Source of the DNA: Antedon mediterranea
Taxonomy: Eukaryota > Echinodermata > Crinoidea > Comatulida > Antedonidae
DNA: 60,000 bases
NCBI RefSeq assembly: GCF_964355755.1
Contig: NC_092676.1
Coordinates: 17,592,288 to 17,652,287, forward strand
Direction: 5' to 3'
Shown: one piece after another, positions 45,170 through 56,792 of the stretch
Position numbering within the stretch: the first letter of the stretch is position 1
Layout: each line of letters begins with the position of its first letter
The notes under the pieces: model-generated
The model's input: only the letters and a program-made list of their open reading frames with translations
Told to the model about the DNA's origin: nothing
The model's database searches: none
Made by a program: the position numbers and the translations under genes

Positions 45170-45412
45170 ATGTGTTTTCAATGTGTCTTTTTAATATACC
45201 ACATAATAGTTATTCCCTTTGACCAACAATTATTTACCTGAACAAACTGTAATTTAAAATTAACTTGAAGTCAATTACAATCGAAGTATTGTAGTATTTG
45301 AAGTCAATCAAAAACCAATGGGTTTTCGGTTGACTTTAACCGTTTATTTTATCTTTTTATAAGTGAAATTATCTTCATCTTCATTTCTCATGTTTTTGGG
45401 GAACAATAATTT
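45170..45412 (-). mobile_element. MITE of the GTATTGTCCCC family, copy 3 (inverted)
   Basis: The right side carries CATGTTTTTGGGGAACAATA, the complement of the family's left end, and the interior reads AAAACCAATGGGTTTTCGGT. Confidence 0.6.
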
Positions 45413-46254
45413 AATACATGAACAACATTTTCTATTGTAAACGAATAATATGAATATTATGAAAATTCGAAACTAATTATTGTATTCTGTAATTCCTGAC
45501 GTCGGCCTATTATGCTTGATTGATGTAATTGAGAACCAGTTGAAAATAAATAAATTTGACCAAGAATGTGTTCTAATGTTCGAAAACATTTTTGTTTGTT
45601 TTTCACCGTGTAATTAGTCAAGCTTCATCAGGTATTTCGACATTTTAAAACCTGAAAATATGATATCACACTTACACTCTTCCGGAATAATTAGCAATTA
45701 TTCCATCCTTCCGGAATCAATATAGTCAATATAAATTAATACCGTAATCTATAACGTAGACATACAGCATTAAGTTTATGATATTCACATGCTTACTTTA
45801 CCATTTTAACTTCTAACCCATTCGCACGTGTTGTGATCGATATCACCCTAAATCGGGCACCCTATATACCCTTTTTTCTGTGAATGTGAACGAAACCATA
45901 GGCCTACCATAACAAATTTGACAACCAAAGCTTGTTTTGTTAAATTGTTGTCTGTTCTCATATATCTCATATCTTACAAAATTATGTTCTTAACTTATAT
46001 GGATCTTTGTAAATTGACAATGAACAACACAATTTGACAATAATTGAAGCCCTTAATAGTTAATGATATATGAAATAATCGATTGTGTTAATTACAGTGT
46101 AGGCCTACCCAGTCGATTGGTATAGATTTAATAGAACGCCTTACATATAATCATTAGAAACGGTGTGGGTACCGACTCGATACCAAACCATTTATACAGT
46201 GCACTATTGGTATTAAATACACTTTAAATGGTAAGTTTACAATTTTTTTAATAT

Positions 46255-46896
46255 GAAGTGAATTAAAAATGTATTTATTAAGTATAACAACTCATTGAGA
46301 ATATTGCTAGGCTTACATAAGCACTGTTACAGTGCTAGTAATTACAAAACTTATATAAGACAACTTGAGGGAGTTCAGCGTAGAGCAACTAAATTTATTT
46401 TAAATAATTTTGAAGCTGATTACAAATGCAGACTTCAAACATGCAATTTACTACCATTATGTTTTAGGCGTCACTTTACTGATATCGTTTTTCTCTTTAA
46501 GATTTTCAATTCTAATATAATTAATACCGACAATTTATTTAATATTCGTAATCCACGACGTGTTACTCGTAGCTCTTCTTCTGTTGGTACCGGTACTCTT
46601 TTTGATACTCGTCGCTGCAGAACTGAATCTTCTTTTCAATCATATATCCCACGTGTTACCAGAATTTGGAATAACTTAACCTGTGAAATCCGCAACTTAA
46701 ATATTTCTGTTAGTTCTTTTAAAACCAAATTACTTAATTATCTCAATATTTATTTTTTAAATAATTTTGATATTGAAAATGTGTGTAGTTGGTCGCTTTC
46801 TTGTCGATGCTTTTATTGTAGAACGTAATTTATTTTTCTCTGTTCTGGGTTGACCAACTAGCATAGGTGTTTAGCACCTGTTTGGTCTTTCCGTGC
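46255..46896 (+). pseudogene. CR1/L2-like LINE 3' part (5' truncated, interrupted)
   Basis: An open frame (46295-46828, 177 codons) encodes the C-terminal end of a non-LTR reverse transcriptase: YIRQLEGVQRRATKFIL, LLPLCFRRHFTDIVFLFKIF, then SYIPRVTRIWNNLTCEI and SFKTKLLNYL. The 3' UTR begins CTGTTCTGGGTTGACCAACT and is cut at 46896 by the 3.74-kb element, resuming at 50637. No catalytic domain remains. The frame is still open, so the insertion may be recent. Confidence 0.85.
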
Positions 46897-47699
46897 TAGT
46901 CCAGTCCCTAAGGGGAAATGATGTTACCATAGTGGATACAAGTGTGCCCTTTGGCATGTTGATAGAACATGATATGGAGATACCAAAACAAAGTTACTGG
47001 AAATCTGATTTGACCTCTGTGACCTCTGACCTCAATTTTTATATTTCTATCTTAAACAGCCATATCTCCGCAACGGGTTTGACAATTGAAATGATATTGG
47101 TGTCAAATAGATCAGAGGGTACATATTTATATTCGCTCTAATAGAACTTTTTCCAAAAAAAACGACCGGAAATGTAATTTCTCAATGTTTTGACCTTTGA
47201 CCTCGACTTACTATATCTCAATAACTACTGATCAAAATTTCTTGAAATTTGTTTCAAATTGTTAAGAGCATACATATTTATATATACTCTAATTAAACAT
47301 GTTCTTCCAAATCCACAGGAAATGTCATTTACTGACCTTTGACCTTTAATGTTTAAATATGTCTGTATCTCTGTAACCAAATGTTATAAAAAGTTCAACT
47401 TGGTGTCAAAATGTTCAAAATGTAAACATTTATATTAGCTCTAATAGAAGATGTTATCATATTTTTACTGAAAATGCCAGTTTGAGGTATGACCAGGATA
47501 TACAGTTAAGCGTGCGTGTGTCATACTTATAATAATATACCTAAAATATAGATTTATGGACCAGAACTACATTCAATATCCTATTTAGCCTTTTACAATT
47601 TTCTTAAAACTTTATGTTTAATTTAATTTCAATATATAATTCCATCGCATGGTAGGCCTACACCGTAAGAGCAACACTTAATATCAACAAAAAATTAGA

Positions 47700-49300
47700 T
47701 AAACTTAAAAGTTAAATAACATTTAAAAAAAGAAAGAAAATCAGGATCTTAAAGAAAGAAAAGAAGAATTAACCAATGCGATTTGATACTCATAAAACAT
47801 ATGACCTAATTATCAATTAATTGCTTGAAGTATGCTGAAAAAATAAAATGTTTGAAACAGTTAGGAAAAAGCGAAGAAAAGAAAAACATATTTTAAAATA
47901 TTAGAAATCTGAAAAGGATCAAAGACAAATTAATTACAAAGCTGATTTCTTTTCAAGAACATACTGTAGTGGAATATAAAAGGAAAACAAACCAGTGAGC
48001 AGTCAAAATTACCATCTTGGCTTGATGAGGCAATAACACATCCAGCTCATAACACTATACAACAAAATCTTTGAAACCAGAAGAAATTAAGAGAAGCAAT
48101 GATAATTATACTTTAATCCACAAAAACATGACAAAACTGACATCAACCATTACCGACCAAACGAACATTATCACATGTACACAAATAATTTACAAAAGTA
48201 ATCAAAAAACAAAATCAGAGACCGACTAGAAGTAAATAAACCAATAAGGCTTTATACAGTAGGACCATCTTATACAGTTTGTCAATCAACTAAAATAAAA
48301 AGGAAATGAATATCACCAAATCTTTGGTCGTGTTTATACAACACCCTAAATTTGAACACGGCTTTAATTTTTAGCGTGTTGTTCGGACCGAGGTCAACCC
48401 ACCTTAACGTTTGCTGTTATACTAGAAATCACGATACCGTGTTGTACCGGAAGTTTCATCAACACGCAGTGCATGCTAGGATAAAAGGTCAAATCATTGA
48501 TCGCTTGAATTGGCTGTACTGGGGTTGTTGTCAAAACAATCATCGTCGCCTCTCCTCGCTGTCCGATGTATTCGCGCGGTTTTTACCATTTTCATTTAAT
48601 ATTGTATTCGTTCACGTTTGCATTGTTGTTTATTTTGTTCTCGGTTCATTTAAATTAATAAAAGTTATTTTAAGGTTTTCATTGTTTCATCTATACACTA
48701 TGGAAGAAGATGCCATTTTTGCGATGTTATTTTTTATTCTGTTTGGAATGGGAAACGATAGAGGCCTACTACCACTACGAGTTGGCCCCACTAGGCTAGG
48801 CGTAAGGAGGATGATTGCTGGCAGCGAAGCAGCAATAAATGGGCCCAATCTTGTTAGCAACGTCGCATGACATGATTGATATTCCGACCTGTTTTAACGA
48901 GAGGTCAAAATATACCCTGAGGACACTTCCAACACGGTAACGGTGACCGGGAATCCACCAAATTTTAGGATTCAGCCAAGTAGCCTTTTTTGCAATTAAA
49001 ATCTCATTACACGGAATCCCTTTGTTGTTATACAACACACTTCTCGTAGGCGTGTAGAATATGCGTGTAATAGCGTGTTGTATAAACGCGCCCTTTGATT
49101 TAGAGATTATCAGAAAGCATTTGGCTCAATAAAACAGGCATTACCATATTAGAGGGAAATATTATACCTCAACAAATATTGATTACGATCGTTCAAAGAG
49201 AAGTTAAGAAAGATTAGTAAGACAAGGCAACACTTAAGATCTTCACTGCATTGGAAGAGGTGTTTAATCAAAGAGCTAATCTAAAAAATAGAGTAAATAT
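47700..49300 (+). pseudogene. Degraded reverse-transcriptase remnant, itself interrupted
   Basis: Upstream of 48326 the translation recalls YRP...LL..IYKLxxKII (here HYRPNEHYHMYTQIIYKS), and after 49093 it resumes as DYQKAFGSIKQA followed by a shifted KTRQHLRSSLHWKR segment like the conserved VRQGDxLSPxLF block. Many stops and frameshifts are present. The sequence is A-rich on this strand. Confidence 0.5.
48326..49093 (+). mobile_element. 768-bp inverted-repeat element with a short ORF
   Basis: The ends are GGTCGTGTTTATACAACAC and the complement of GGGCGCGTTTATACAACAC, with TTT on both sides. It splits the reverse-transcriptase remnant. An ATG at 48700 opens MEEDAIFAMLFFILFGMGND and continues to a stop at 48870, which looks like the first part of a transposon protein; the ORF is too short to assign. 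A PIF/Harbinger relation is possible but unproven. Confidence 0.65.
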
Positions 49301-49309
49301 CACTTTAAA

Positions 49310-49510
49310 GACAAAATAAACAGTTAATTTAACCAAAATCACATTGACTTCCAGCCTATTTTTTGCTTTGAATTACAGTTTTTTTTTGGGTATGCACTAT
49401 ATCATTTTTTTTTCAATCCAATTTTTGGTGAAACTATTATGTGTGACATTAAAATTGCATATTCAACAAAAATATTTTTCAAAATTACTTTTGTCAGGGG
49501 GAAAATAAGT
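49310..49510 (+). mobile_element. MITE of the GTATTGTCCCC family, fragment
   Basis: It shares TTTTTTGCTTTGAATTACAG and ACTATTATGTGTGACATTAA with the family; the left terminal repeat is missing. It lies within the 3.74-kb element. Confidence 0.55.
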
Positions 49511-49769
49511 ATATCTTTAATAGCATGTGATATTATTAGCAAATATTTCAAATGTAGTTTTAAAACTTTCCCATTACAAACAATTGCCATAATTCTGATA
49601 ACATTACAATACACCCATCCTCTGGAACTTATTTTCAAATGTAGCTAAAAACTTTCCAGTACAATTCCGGCCATTTTGATGTGTATAGATGCATGCAGTA
49701 GCATTGGAAAAGCGAGAGAGGGGGAGGTGGTTGGGGTGATAGAGAGACACATATTTTTTACACGTTTGT

Positions 49770-49910
49770 CTACACTATAACTTAGTTTAACAAAAAAGGT
49801 GTGGTGTGCCCAAATATGGTAGTGATATGTCATTCATCGTGTCCATATATATGGGCACATCACATTTTTTTGTCGCATAAAAATGTTATAGTGTAGACAG
49901 AGTTTAACAT
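49770..49910. mobile_element. MITE of the TCTGTCTACACTATC family, copy 3
   Basis: The ends are GTTTGTCTACACTATAAC and GTTATAGTGTAGACAGAG. The interior has TGCCCAAATATGGTAGTGAT and ATATGGGCACATCAC. It is nested in the 3.74-kb element. Confidence 0.72.
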
Positions 49911-50636
49911 TTGTGTAACATGTAACAAAAATATGTGTCTCTCCATCCACCCCAACCCCCTCCCCTCTCTCGATCTCTTTTTATAGATTATTAATTGCTA
50001 AATATATGCAAAACGATGGGTCATAGCTCAAAATGACATTTCCAATTGAATTCTGACAAAATATTTTGTTAGAGCAAATATAAATGTGTATATTCTAAAC
50101 AATTTGACACCAAACTGAACGTTTTAGGACAAATAGTTACCGAGATATTGACATATTCAAACATTAGAGGTCAAGGGTAAAAAAAGCTTAATTTATGGTA
50201 GTTTTTTGAAAAAAGTTTCTATTAGACTAAATATTAGATTTATTTTCTTAACATTTTGAGCCCATTCTCAAATCTCTGAGATTGCGTGTTATTGAGATAT
50301 TAGGCAATCAAGGTCAAAGGTCAAACTGAAAAATAAAGCCTTTGCGGCCATTTTTGTACAATTTTTTTCATTATAGCGAATATAAATATATATCTTCCAA
50401 GCATTTTGAAAAAAAAATAAATGTAAAATGTCCATGCGTTGTCAAGATATGGCGATTTTTAGTTATATAATAGAAAAATATAAAAATTGAGGTCAGAGGT
50501 CACAGAGGTCAAATCAGATTTCCAGTAACTTTGTTTTGGCACCTCCACACTATACTCTACCAAACTGCTATACTGAAAAATTTGTATCCAGTCTGGTAAC
50601 ATCCCACCCCTTTTTCTCCCCTTAGGGACTGGACTA

Positions 50637-50802
50637 TGCCTCCTTTTATAATTGTTTTGTCTTCTTTGTTTATTTATTTATTTACCAGATTTCTATAGCG
50701 CCCTTTTCATGAAAACTCATGCTCAAAGGCGCTTCACATCATAAAGACAAACATCATAAGCAATAATTACAAATTGTAATTGTTATGTTTATGGCAGAAA
50801 TA
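50637..50802 (+). mobile_element. Rest of the interrupted LINE 3' UTR with a SINE-like insertion
   Basis: TGCCTCCTTTTATAATTG continues the LINE tail seen intact at 16426-16580, and TATGGCAGAAAT recurs near 50790. Between them, 50680-50760 matches the SINE-like repeat at 17295-17400. Confidence 0.7.
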
Positions 50803-50809
50803 TCTATGG

Positions 50810-53330
50810 TTTTAGTACAAGAGTTGAATAGTGAAAATAATCCTGTTAGGTGTGTGCTGTTACGGTCTTCACAATATCTTCACTAAATGGGAGAAAATCC
50901 TATTTTAGTGTGATCGTTTCGTTTCTTTCAAGTATTATTGTATTATCTATATATAAATTATGGTTAATTCTGACATAGGCGAGCACAATGCAAAAACAAA
51001 TCTCCGCCTTGGATACCTATCCTTATCTATCTGAGATGTACCGCGAAACGTAGATTTGATAACATTAGTGTTCACATCGACGCTATTGTTCCATATTTCT
51101 ATCTTAAGAAGATATTATAAAGAGTTTTTTAACAACATTTATGATTTCAACATAGATTTTCATCTCAATTTCAATTCTTCCCGGTCAAAGTAATTTCCGG
51201 GTTTAAGATAAGTTGCAACAACCTGGTTTCAAATATTTTCTCTCGTTTATACACAAGGGAGCAGTTAAAATAATAGATTTGACCCTAAAGGTGACTGGAA
51301 ACAGGCACTTTCCATCAATCAATACAGTGTCCCTTTGGAAGACGAAAAAAAAAATCAGATAGTAGGACTGGAGCTTGTTGGCCATTAGTCATAGCCATTT
51401 CAGTTTTTTGTTTATTTTAAAACATACCGCGCGTGTGTGAAGGTACAGTAGTTAAATAATAGAAATTATACTGCAAATTAATAAAGATCAAATTAAATAT
51501 ACGCCATAAAGAATCAGAATATATTGTGGGGAATATTATTATAAAATTACATAGGGAGATTTGATGATAAGACATTTTTCGAGTGAAATCCCGATAGCTG
51601 AGTTTTATTTAGTAAGCTTGCAGGAATAACTGTAGGCTATCTTCCTGTGTCCCGTTAGGACCGAGATGTCTGCCCATGTTGCAAGCCGTAATGTCTTCTT
51701 TCTTGGGCCCACTCTGTCACGGCAGTTAGTTTCAAAAGATGATTAAATTAAATAATGTATTAATAATTATTAGGATGGTATTCATTTGAATAAACGCCTC
51801 TCCAATAAAACATCACTTTGAATAATAAACCCCACCTCCCCACCCCCCTCCCCCCCCCCCAACCCAACTATCTAATAAACGTCCATCCACATATTTATAA
51901 TAACACAATTATACTATTTGTAGTAGAATTCACCGCACTGTTATCTACAATTTACCAAGCATTTGTTATTCCTTTTTACCACTTTTCATATCTATTAGAG
52001 GATTTCATTTGATTATAAATGTTACCATAATATTATTAAAACTAAAAAAATTAACATATATCCCTAGAATAAGCACCTCCCTCAAATGACCTCCGCCTCC
52101 CCAAAGGGCCCTACCAAACAATAAAAACTATACTTTAAAATGTTATTAATCATCTAAAACACTGTGAAACAAAGTAGTTTAGTTTTACGAATGTCAAGCA
52201 TTTTCAATAATTGTAACCGATAGAAAATGTATAAGGAGGACATTATCATTCCGAGAACCATCGTGTACACTTCCTAGAGGGGGAGCGAGCGAAGCGAGCT
52301 CACCTTCTAGTATATGAAATTGTTATTCTGAAATGTGATCAATCAACCAAATCAATCAATCAAGGCGTCAGGTGTTATCCGAATATAATTAAACCAATTT
52401 TGTGCTCTTAATGATCAAATTTAAAGACCTATTTTTTGCTTTTAATTACAGTTTCTCAGGTAATTAATTAAATTAAATTATTGGATTATTTAAAAATGTT
52501 TTAAGGTGGAATATACATCTTCACCTAATGGTAATATGCAACCGGTACAAGAAAATATTAAATACGACAGTTTAGCAACAAATGTTTTCTTGTGATATCC
52601 CTGCCATGGGTCTATTTTTCTTATTCATGAATCTTTAGAGAACTTACGGCAACCTTAAAAGTAGGAATTTGATCAGGATTTAATTGTTATATTTTAATAT
52701 AATCTCGCGACAGTTTAACATAAAATAGGCCTATACAAATAGGAACTTGATATAGCTTTTTTTCTAATGTTCATATCTCGCAACAGTATAACATAATAAA
52801 TATATATAAATCGAGTTTGATCATTTTGTTTTGTTCTAATTTCATTAAAAAAAATATTCGCCTTTGTCTTTCATAAATTGTACAATTGTATATCATTAGG
52901 GCGTGAAAGTCTCCAGTTCACCACTTTGAAAGCATTTCATACGTATTTATAAGTAGGCCTATTCAGTATTAGCCAAATTGTAATAATTATTGTTCTCTAT
53001 TATAATAATAATATAATAAATAGGCCTAATTCTTATTTTATCAAAACCAAAGATATGATAATAAACTTCCTTAACACTGCAATAGAATAATTTATTAACG
53101 ATTTTGGAAACTTGTGAGGTTGAAAGAGGCGCTGAATATAAATATTTGGGTACTGTTCTATAATAGATAACAAATTCAAGTAGGAATCTATCTCTCTTAT
53201 GATTTCCAAAAAGCATCTCAAAGACGCCATTTTCACTGATTTACGAGAAGAGTAATATTATGAAAGACCTTACTCATCCCTTACATTAATGTTACAATTT
53301 GTTTAACCGTTTACTACGCTGATCGTTTGT
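50810..53330. other. Spacer with fragments only
   Basis: It includes a C-rich tract at 51826-51862, a partial GTATTGTCCCC-family fragment near 52425-52490, and at 52255-52320 a segment whose complement (CTAGAAGGTGAGCTCGCTTC then GCTCGCTCC) matches 20885-20948. No exons are supported. Confidence 0.45.
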
Positions 53331-53339
53331 CCCCGTTTT

Positions 53340-53770
53340 GAGAACTCTTCGAAATTTGAATGGTGACTTGATCAGACCCAGTTTTTCTCTAAACTATAGA
53401 TTTTAATCTATGGGAGGGCGCAAACAACATTTTGAGGAAGTGAGTTCCAATCCTCTACTACTCTTGATGCAAACAAAAAGTGCCTCCTTATTTAGTCTAA
53501 TATTGTGGACAACTTTAAAAGAAAGACCTTGTTTGTGAAAGTTGATTTCCTAAATAGTTTGTCACATTCTATGCAATCTATATCGTTTAATATTTATTTT
53601 ATATATATTAAACATGTCCGCCCCTTTTTCTTCTGTAAGCCAACGTCTGTAGTTTCAGGATCATGAGCCTATCATTATCCTGTGCTTCTAGATCAGGTAC
53701 CATAACCGAGTGGATCGCTGTTGAAGTTCATCAAATTTAACTTTCTGGAACCTCGGAATCCAATATTGCA
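53340..53770 (-). pseudogene. LINE C-terminal fragment on the minus strand
   Basis: Read on the minus strand, with stops and frame shifts, it shows VKFDELQQRSTRLWYLI, MILKLQTLAYRRKRGADM (through a shift), FKVVHNIRLNKEALF and RVVEDWNSLPQNVV. These are the ordered landmarks of the C-terminal end of non-LTR reverse-transcriptase proteins. It is decayed and 5' truncated. Confidence 0.72.
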
Positions 53771-54559
53771 AGAAAAAAAAATACAAGAAATAAACAAACC
53801 AAAAAAAATACAGTAAAGTACTTTAAAGATCTTTTGATAATACCAAGTCTTCTCTTAGTAGCGCAACTTTTGCGGAATTAATATAACTTAGGCCTATTAG
53901 TGTCAACAATTGTTAGAAATAGCATTAGACTACGACCACCAAAAGCCAATCTATGTAAAAGTTCATTGTTGCAAATAATATTCATATACTAGTATATAAT
54001 TAAAAGGTTCGACGATAACTCTATACTGTAATTTTTGTTTTTAATTTTAATAACGTTTAATCGTTTTAGTAGGCCTGTTTTACATTGGCCTTATGGCGTT
54101 TTTGCAATCTGCGTTTTAACAGTATTTTTTAACAGTATTTAAACATTGGTCTATTAACAGTAGTTTACATTGACCTATAGCGTTTTATGTATTTTTCTTT
54201 GTAGTTTTATTTTTGTCTTAATTATGCCAAGCAAAATGAATTTTATTAAAGGAATTACATGTTATAGCATGAAACAGAGAGCCATATTTCAATAAATATG
54301 GCTCTCTGGCATGAAATGAACGATAGCGCCCCCTATAAATTGTCATGCACAGTAGTAAAGTAATGTGTTGCATGCAGTTGCTGGCCTAACTTCATTTCTG
54401 TATTCAGGTAGGTACATTGAGTAATAAGTCAGAAAGTAGTAACGAATATGAGTCTACTTTTTTAGAGATAACGAGGGAATAAATAGTAAGACATAAAGAC
54501 GTCGCGGCCCGTGCCATGCCGCGGATAGAAGTTTATTATGGAAGAATGAAACTTCTGTA

Positions 54560-55655
54560 CCGTGTGTACGGGGCGCCGTCGGGTGTCTAGAAAATTCAGA
54601 TCTAGAAAACTCAGATCTCAGATATATCTGAGTTTTCTAGATCTAGAAAACTCAGATATCAATATCTGAAAACCCAGATCATCAAATGGATCGTTCCATT
54701 ATTATTAGAGGATAGCATATTTGAAATATTTACACAGTATTATAGTACGTTTTCTTACTAAAAGAATAATAATTATTGTAACTTGTTTGTAGTAGCAGCC
54801 TATGACTTAAATCATAAAGAAATACAGTATACACCTTTTAAAATGTAGTCTTATCATTTAGGCCTAGCCTAGCTTGGCAAACTCAATTCAAGGCTCAACG
54901 TGTAGGGGCTATCGCGATGTATCGCGAAGAGTAAGCCTTGTCCTACAGTACTAGACTAGAAGTGGTCAACTCGTACCCAAAATAACTTGTACCTATTCCC
55001 AACTTGGCTAACTCGTACCTCAACCAACTCGTACATACCTCATTTTTAAGCCTACATACCTCATTTTTAAGCCTACATTTTAAGCCTGGTTTCCATAAAA
55101 TCGCTACACCGTGTCGCCGACTGCTGTCGCCGACAGAGCGTAGCGATTCTATGGAAACGCTAGAATTTATCGGGGATCTAGTACGCGAGCGCTAAATATT
55201 CTTTGGTACACGCGTATATGACTCATCGCCGACAAAATCGGCAAAGTTGAACATGGTTGAACTTTGCCGATTTGTCTGCGATGAATCGGGGAGACCTCCC
55301 CGATGCGCGTCGGCGACATCTGCGCGTGTAGCGATTTCAATGGAAACGGTGTAGCGATTTTATGGAAACCAGGCTTTAACGGTAACATGCACTGTATTTT
55401 CTTTATGATTTAAGCCGTAGGCCGCTTCTACATGTTACAATATTAGTAAGAAAACGTACACATGCAGTAATCAGTTTTAATAATACTCTAGTATTTCAAA
55501 TGACCTACCTGCTGATTAATAATGGAACGATCCAAATGACCTACCAACCAATCAAATGATGATCTGAGTTTTCTAGATCTAGAAAACTCAGATATATCTG
55601 AGATCCGAGTTTTCTAGATCTGAGTTTTCTACACCCGGCACCGTCCGACACAAAA
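54560..55655. mobile_element. Foldback element with about 260-bp arms, split by a MITE
   Basis: The left arm (about 54560-54845) and the right arm (about 55385-55655) are reverse complements. Shared words include GATCTAGAAAACTCAGATCT, TGGATCGTTCCATTATTA, TACGTTTTCTTACTAA and TTAAATCATAAAGAAA. The first part of each arm is itself a nested palindrome of TCTAGATCTAGAAAACTCAG units. No coding sequence is seen. Confidence 0.85.
55084..55374 (+). mobile_element. 291-bp MITE with TTTAA duplication
   Basis: It runs from GCCTGGTTTCCATAAAATCG to the complement at the right end, flanked by TTTAA at 55079-55083 and 55375-55379. Inside is a second inverted pair around AATCGGCAAAGTTGAAC and a third built on TAGCGATT. 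It lies in the middle of the foldback element, so it was probably inserted later. Confidence 0.88.
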
Positions 55656-55840
55656 CCGTGGTTTGTATTAAAGACAAATCATTGTAAGTAAAGAAAGAAT
55701 GGTTGTAAAAGACAAACCATGGTGCGTTTATAAAGACAATCTGTGGTTTGTAGTAAAAGAACAAACCATCTTTTACAAACAGTAATTGTTTGTCTTTTTC
55801 AAAGACAAACTACTGTATATGGTTTAGTAAAAGTTTTCGA
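55650..55840. repeat. Degenerate AAAGACAAACCATGG repeats
   Basis: Units such as AAAGACAAACCATGGT and its complement-like TGGTTTGT recur about every 25-40 bp in both orientations between two mobile elements. No coding potential is seen. Confidence 0.45.
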
Positions 55841-55844
55841 TAAA

Positions 55845-56112
55845 GCCTGGTTTCCATTAAAATCGCTACAGCGTTTCCATTATAATCGCTACACGCGCAG
55901 ATGTCGCAGACGCAATCGGGAAGGCTCCCCGATTCATCGCAGTCAAATCGGCAAAGTTCAACCATGTTCAACTTTGCCGATTTTGTCGGCGATGAATCGT
56001 ATACGCGTACCAAAGAATATTTAGCACTCGCGTACTAGATCCCCGATAAATTCTAGCGTTTCCATAGAATTGCTACGCTCTGTTGTGTAGCGATTTTATG
56101 GAAACCAGGTCT
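55845..56112 (-). mobile_element. Second, inverted copy of the GCCTGGTTTCC MITE
   Basis: It matches 55084-55374 in reverse (GTACCAAAGAATATTTAGC, ATCCCCGATAAATTCTAGCG, AATCGGCAAAGTTCAACCAT). The right end CCAGGTC is altered and no clear target duplication remains. Confidence 0.82.
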
Positions 56113-56792
56113 TTTTATTATTGATAGCAATTGTTTGTCTTTTACTAGACTTGCCCCAAGTCTATAGTTATTTTTAGGGTTTTCAATGTTTGTCTGAAAT
56201 ATACTGAAACTTGTAAGAAATTGATTTTCAGACCGTAAACATCAGATAAGAATGACGTAGGTTTATACCGTATTTGGCTATATGGGGCAGGCCGTATGTA
56301 AATATGGATTCCGAATCAACCAATGATTGTGGTTTCAAAACGATCGCGAAATTCCCAACGATGTTGTTTACAGCCTAGGCTTAGTTAGCCAGGCCTAGCC
56401 TAAATATGGCAAAAATGAAAATAAAATGGTTACGATAAACTTCTAATTGTGATTCTTTGAAACATTTACGAACCACAATTATTATTTATATTGTTTGTTC
56501 AGGTGTAATTAAAACATTATAATAAATTGCAACCGACCGAAATTCAAAATTCTAGCTAGGCCTAGGCCAGCCCTACTCAGCCTGCGCTGCCTCGCTCAAA
56601 CAATGATGAAATTCCTCCTCACAGCGATCAACATGCGTGGCGCCGTGGGAGGATTAATAGCTAAAATAATGTTCAAATTGGAATAAAAAATGCTTACAAA
56701 ATTTCTTAGGTAATTTTTTATGACGTGTTTAGTGTACTTGCTTGACGAATCCTTTGTCCATTAAATCATATAAGTTGTAACAGAGTTAAGAT

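Larger units (their letters stand above)
46897..50636. mobile_element. 3.74-kb long-inverted-repeat element inserted in the LINE tail
   Basis: The element begins TAGTCCAGTCCCTAAGGGGA and ends with its complement TAGGGACTGGACTA. TGC is repeated on both sides (46894-46896, 50637-50639). The arms, about 600 bp each (46897 to about 47520 and about 50010 to 50636), carry mirrored AGGTCA-type direct repeats. The core holds degraded reverse-transcriptase sequence, a smaller inverted-repeat element (48326-49093) and MITE fragments. No intact transposase was found, so it is probably a non-autonomous or decayed DNA transposon. Confidence 0.82.

Noticed and set aside
48352-48870. 172-codon open frame as a host gene
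   Set aside because: It crosses the terminal repeat of a nested mobile element and has no recognisable domain; only the part from 48700 may be element-coded.
51826-51862. Possible G-quadruplex on the minus strand
   Set aside because: A C-rich run is present, but it is a single homopolymer-like tract in a spacer with no nearby gene, so no function can be argued.
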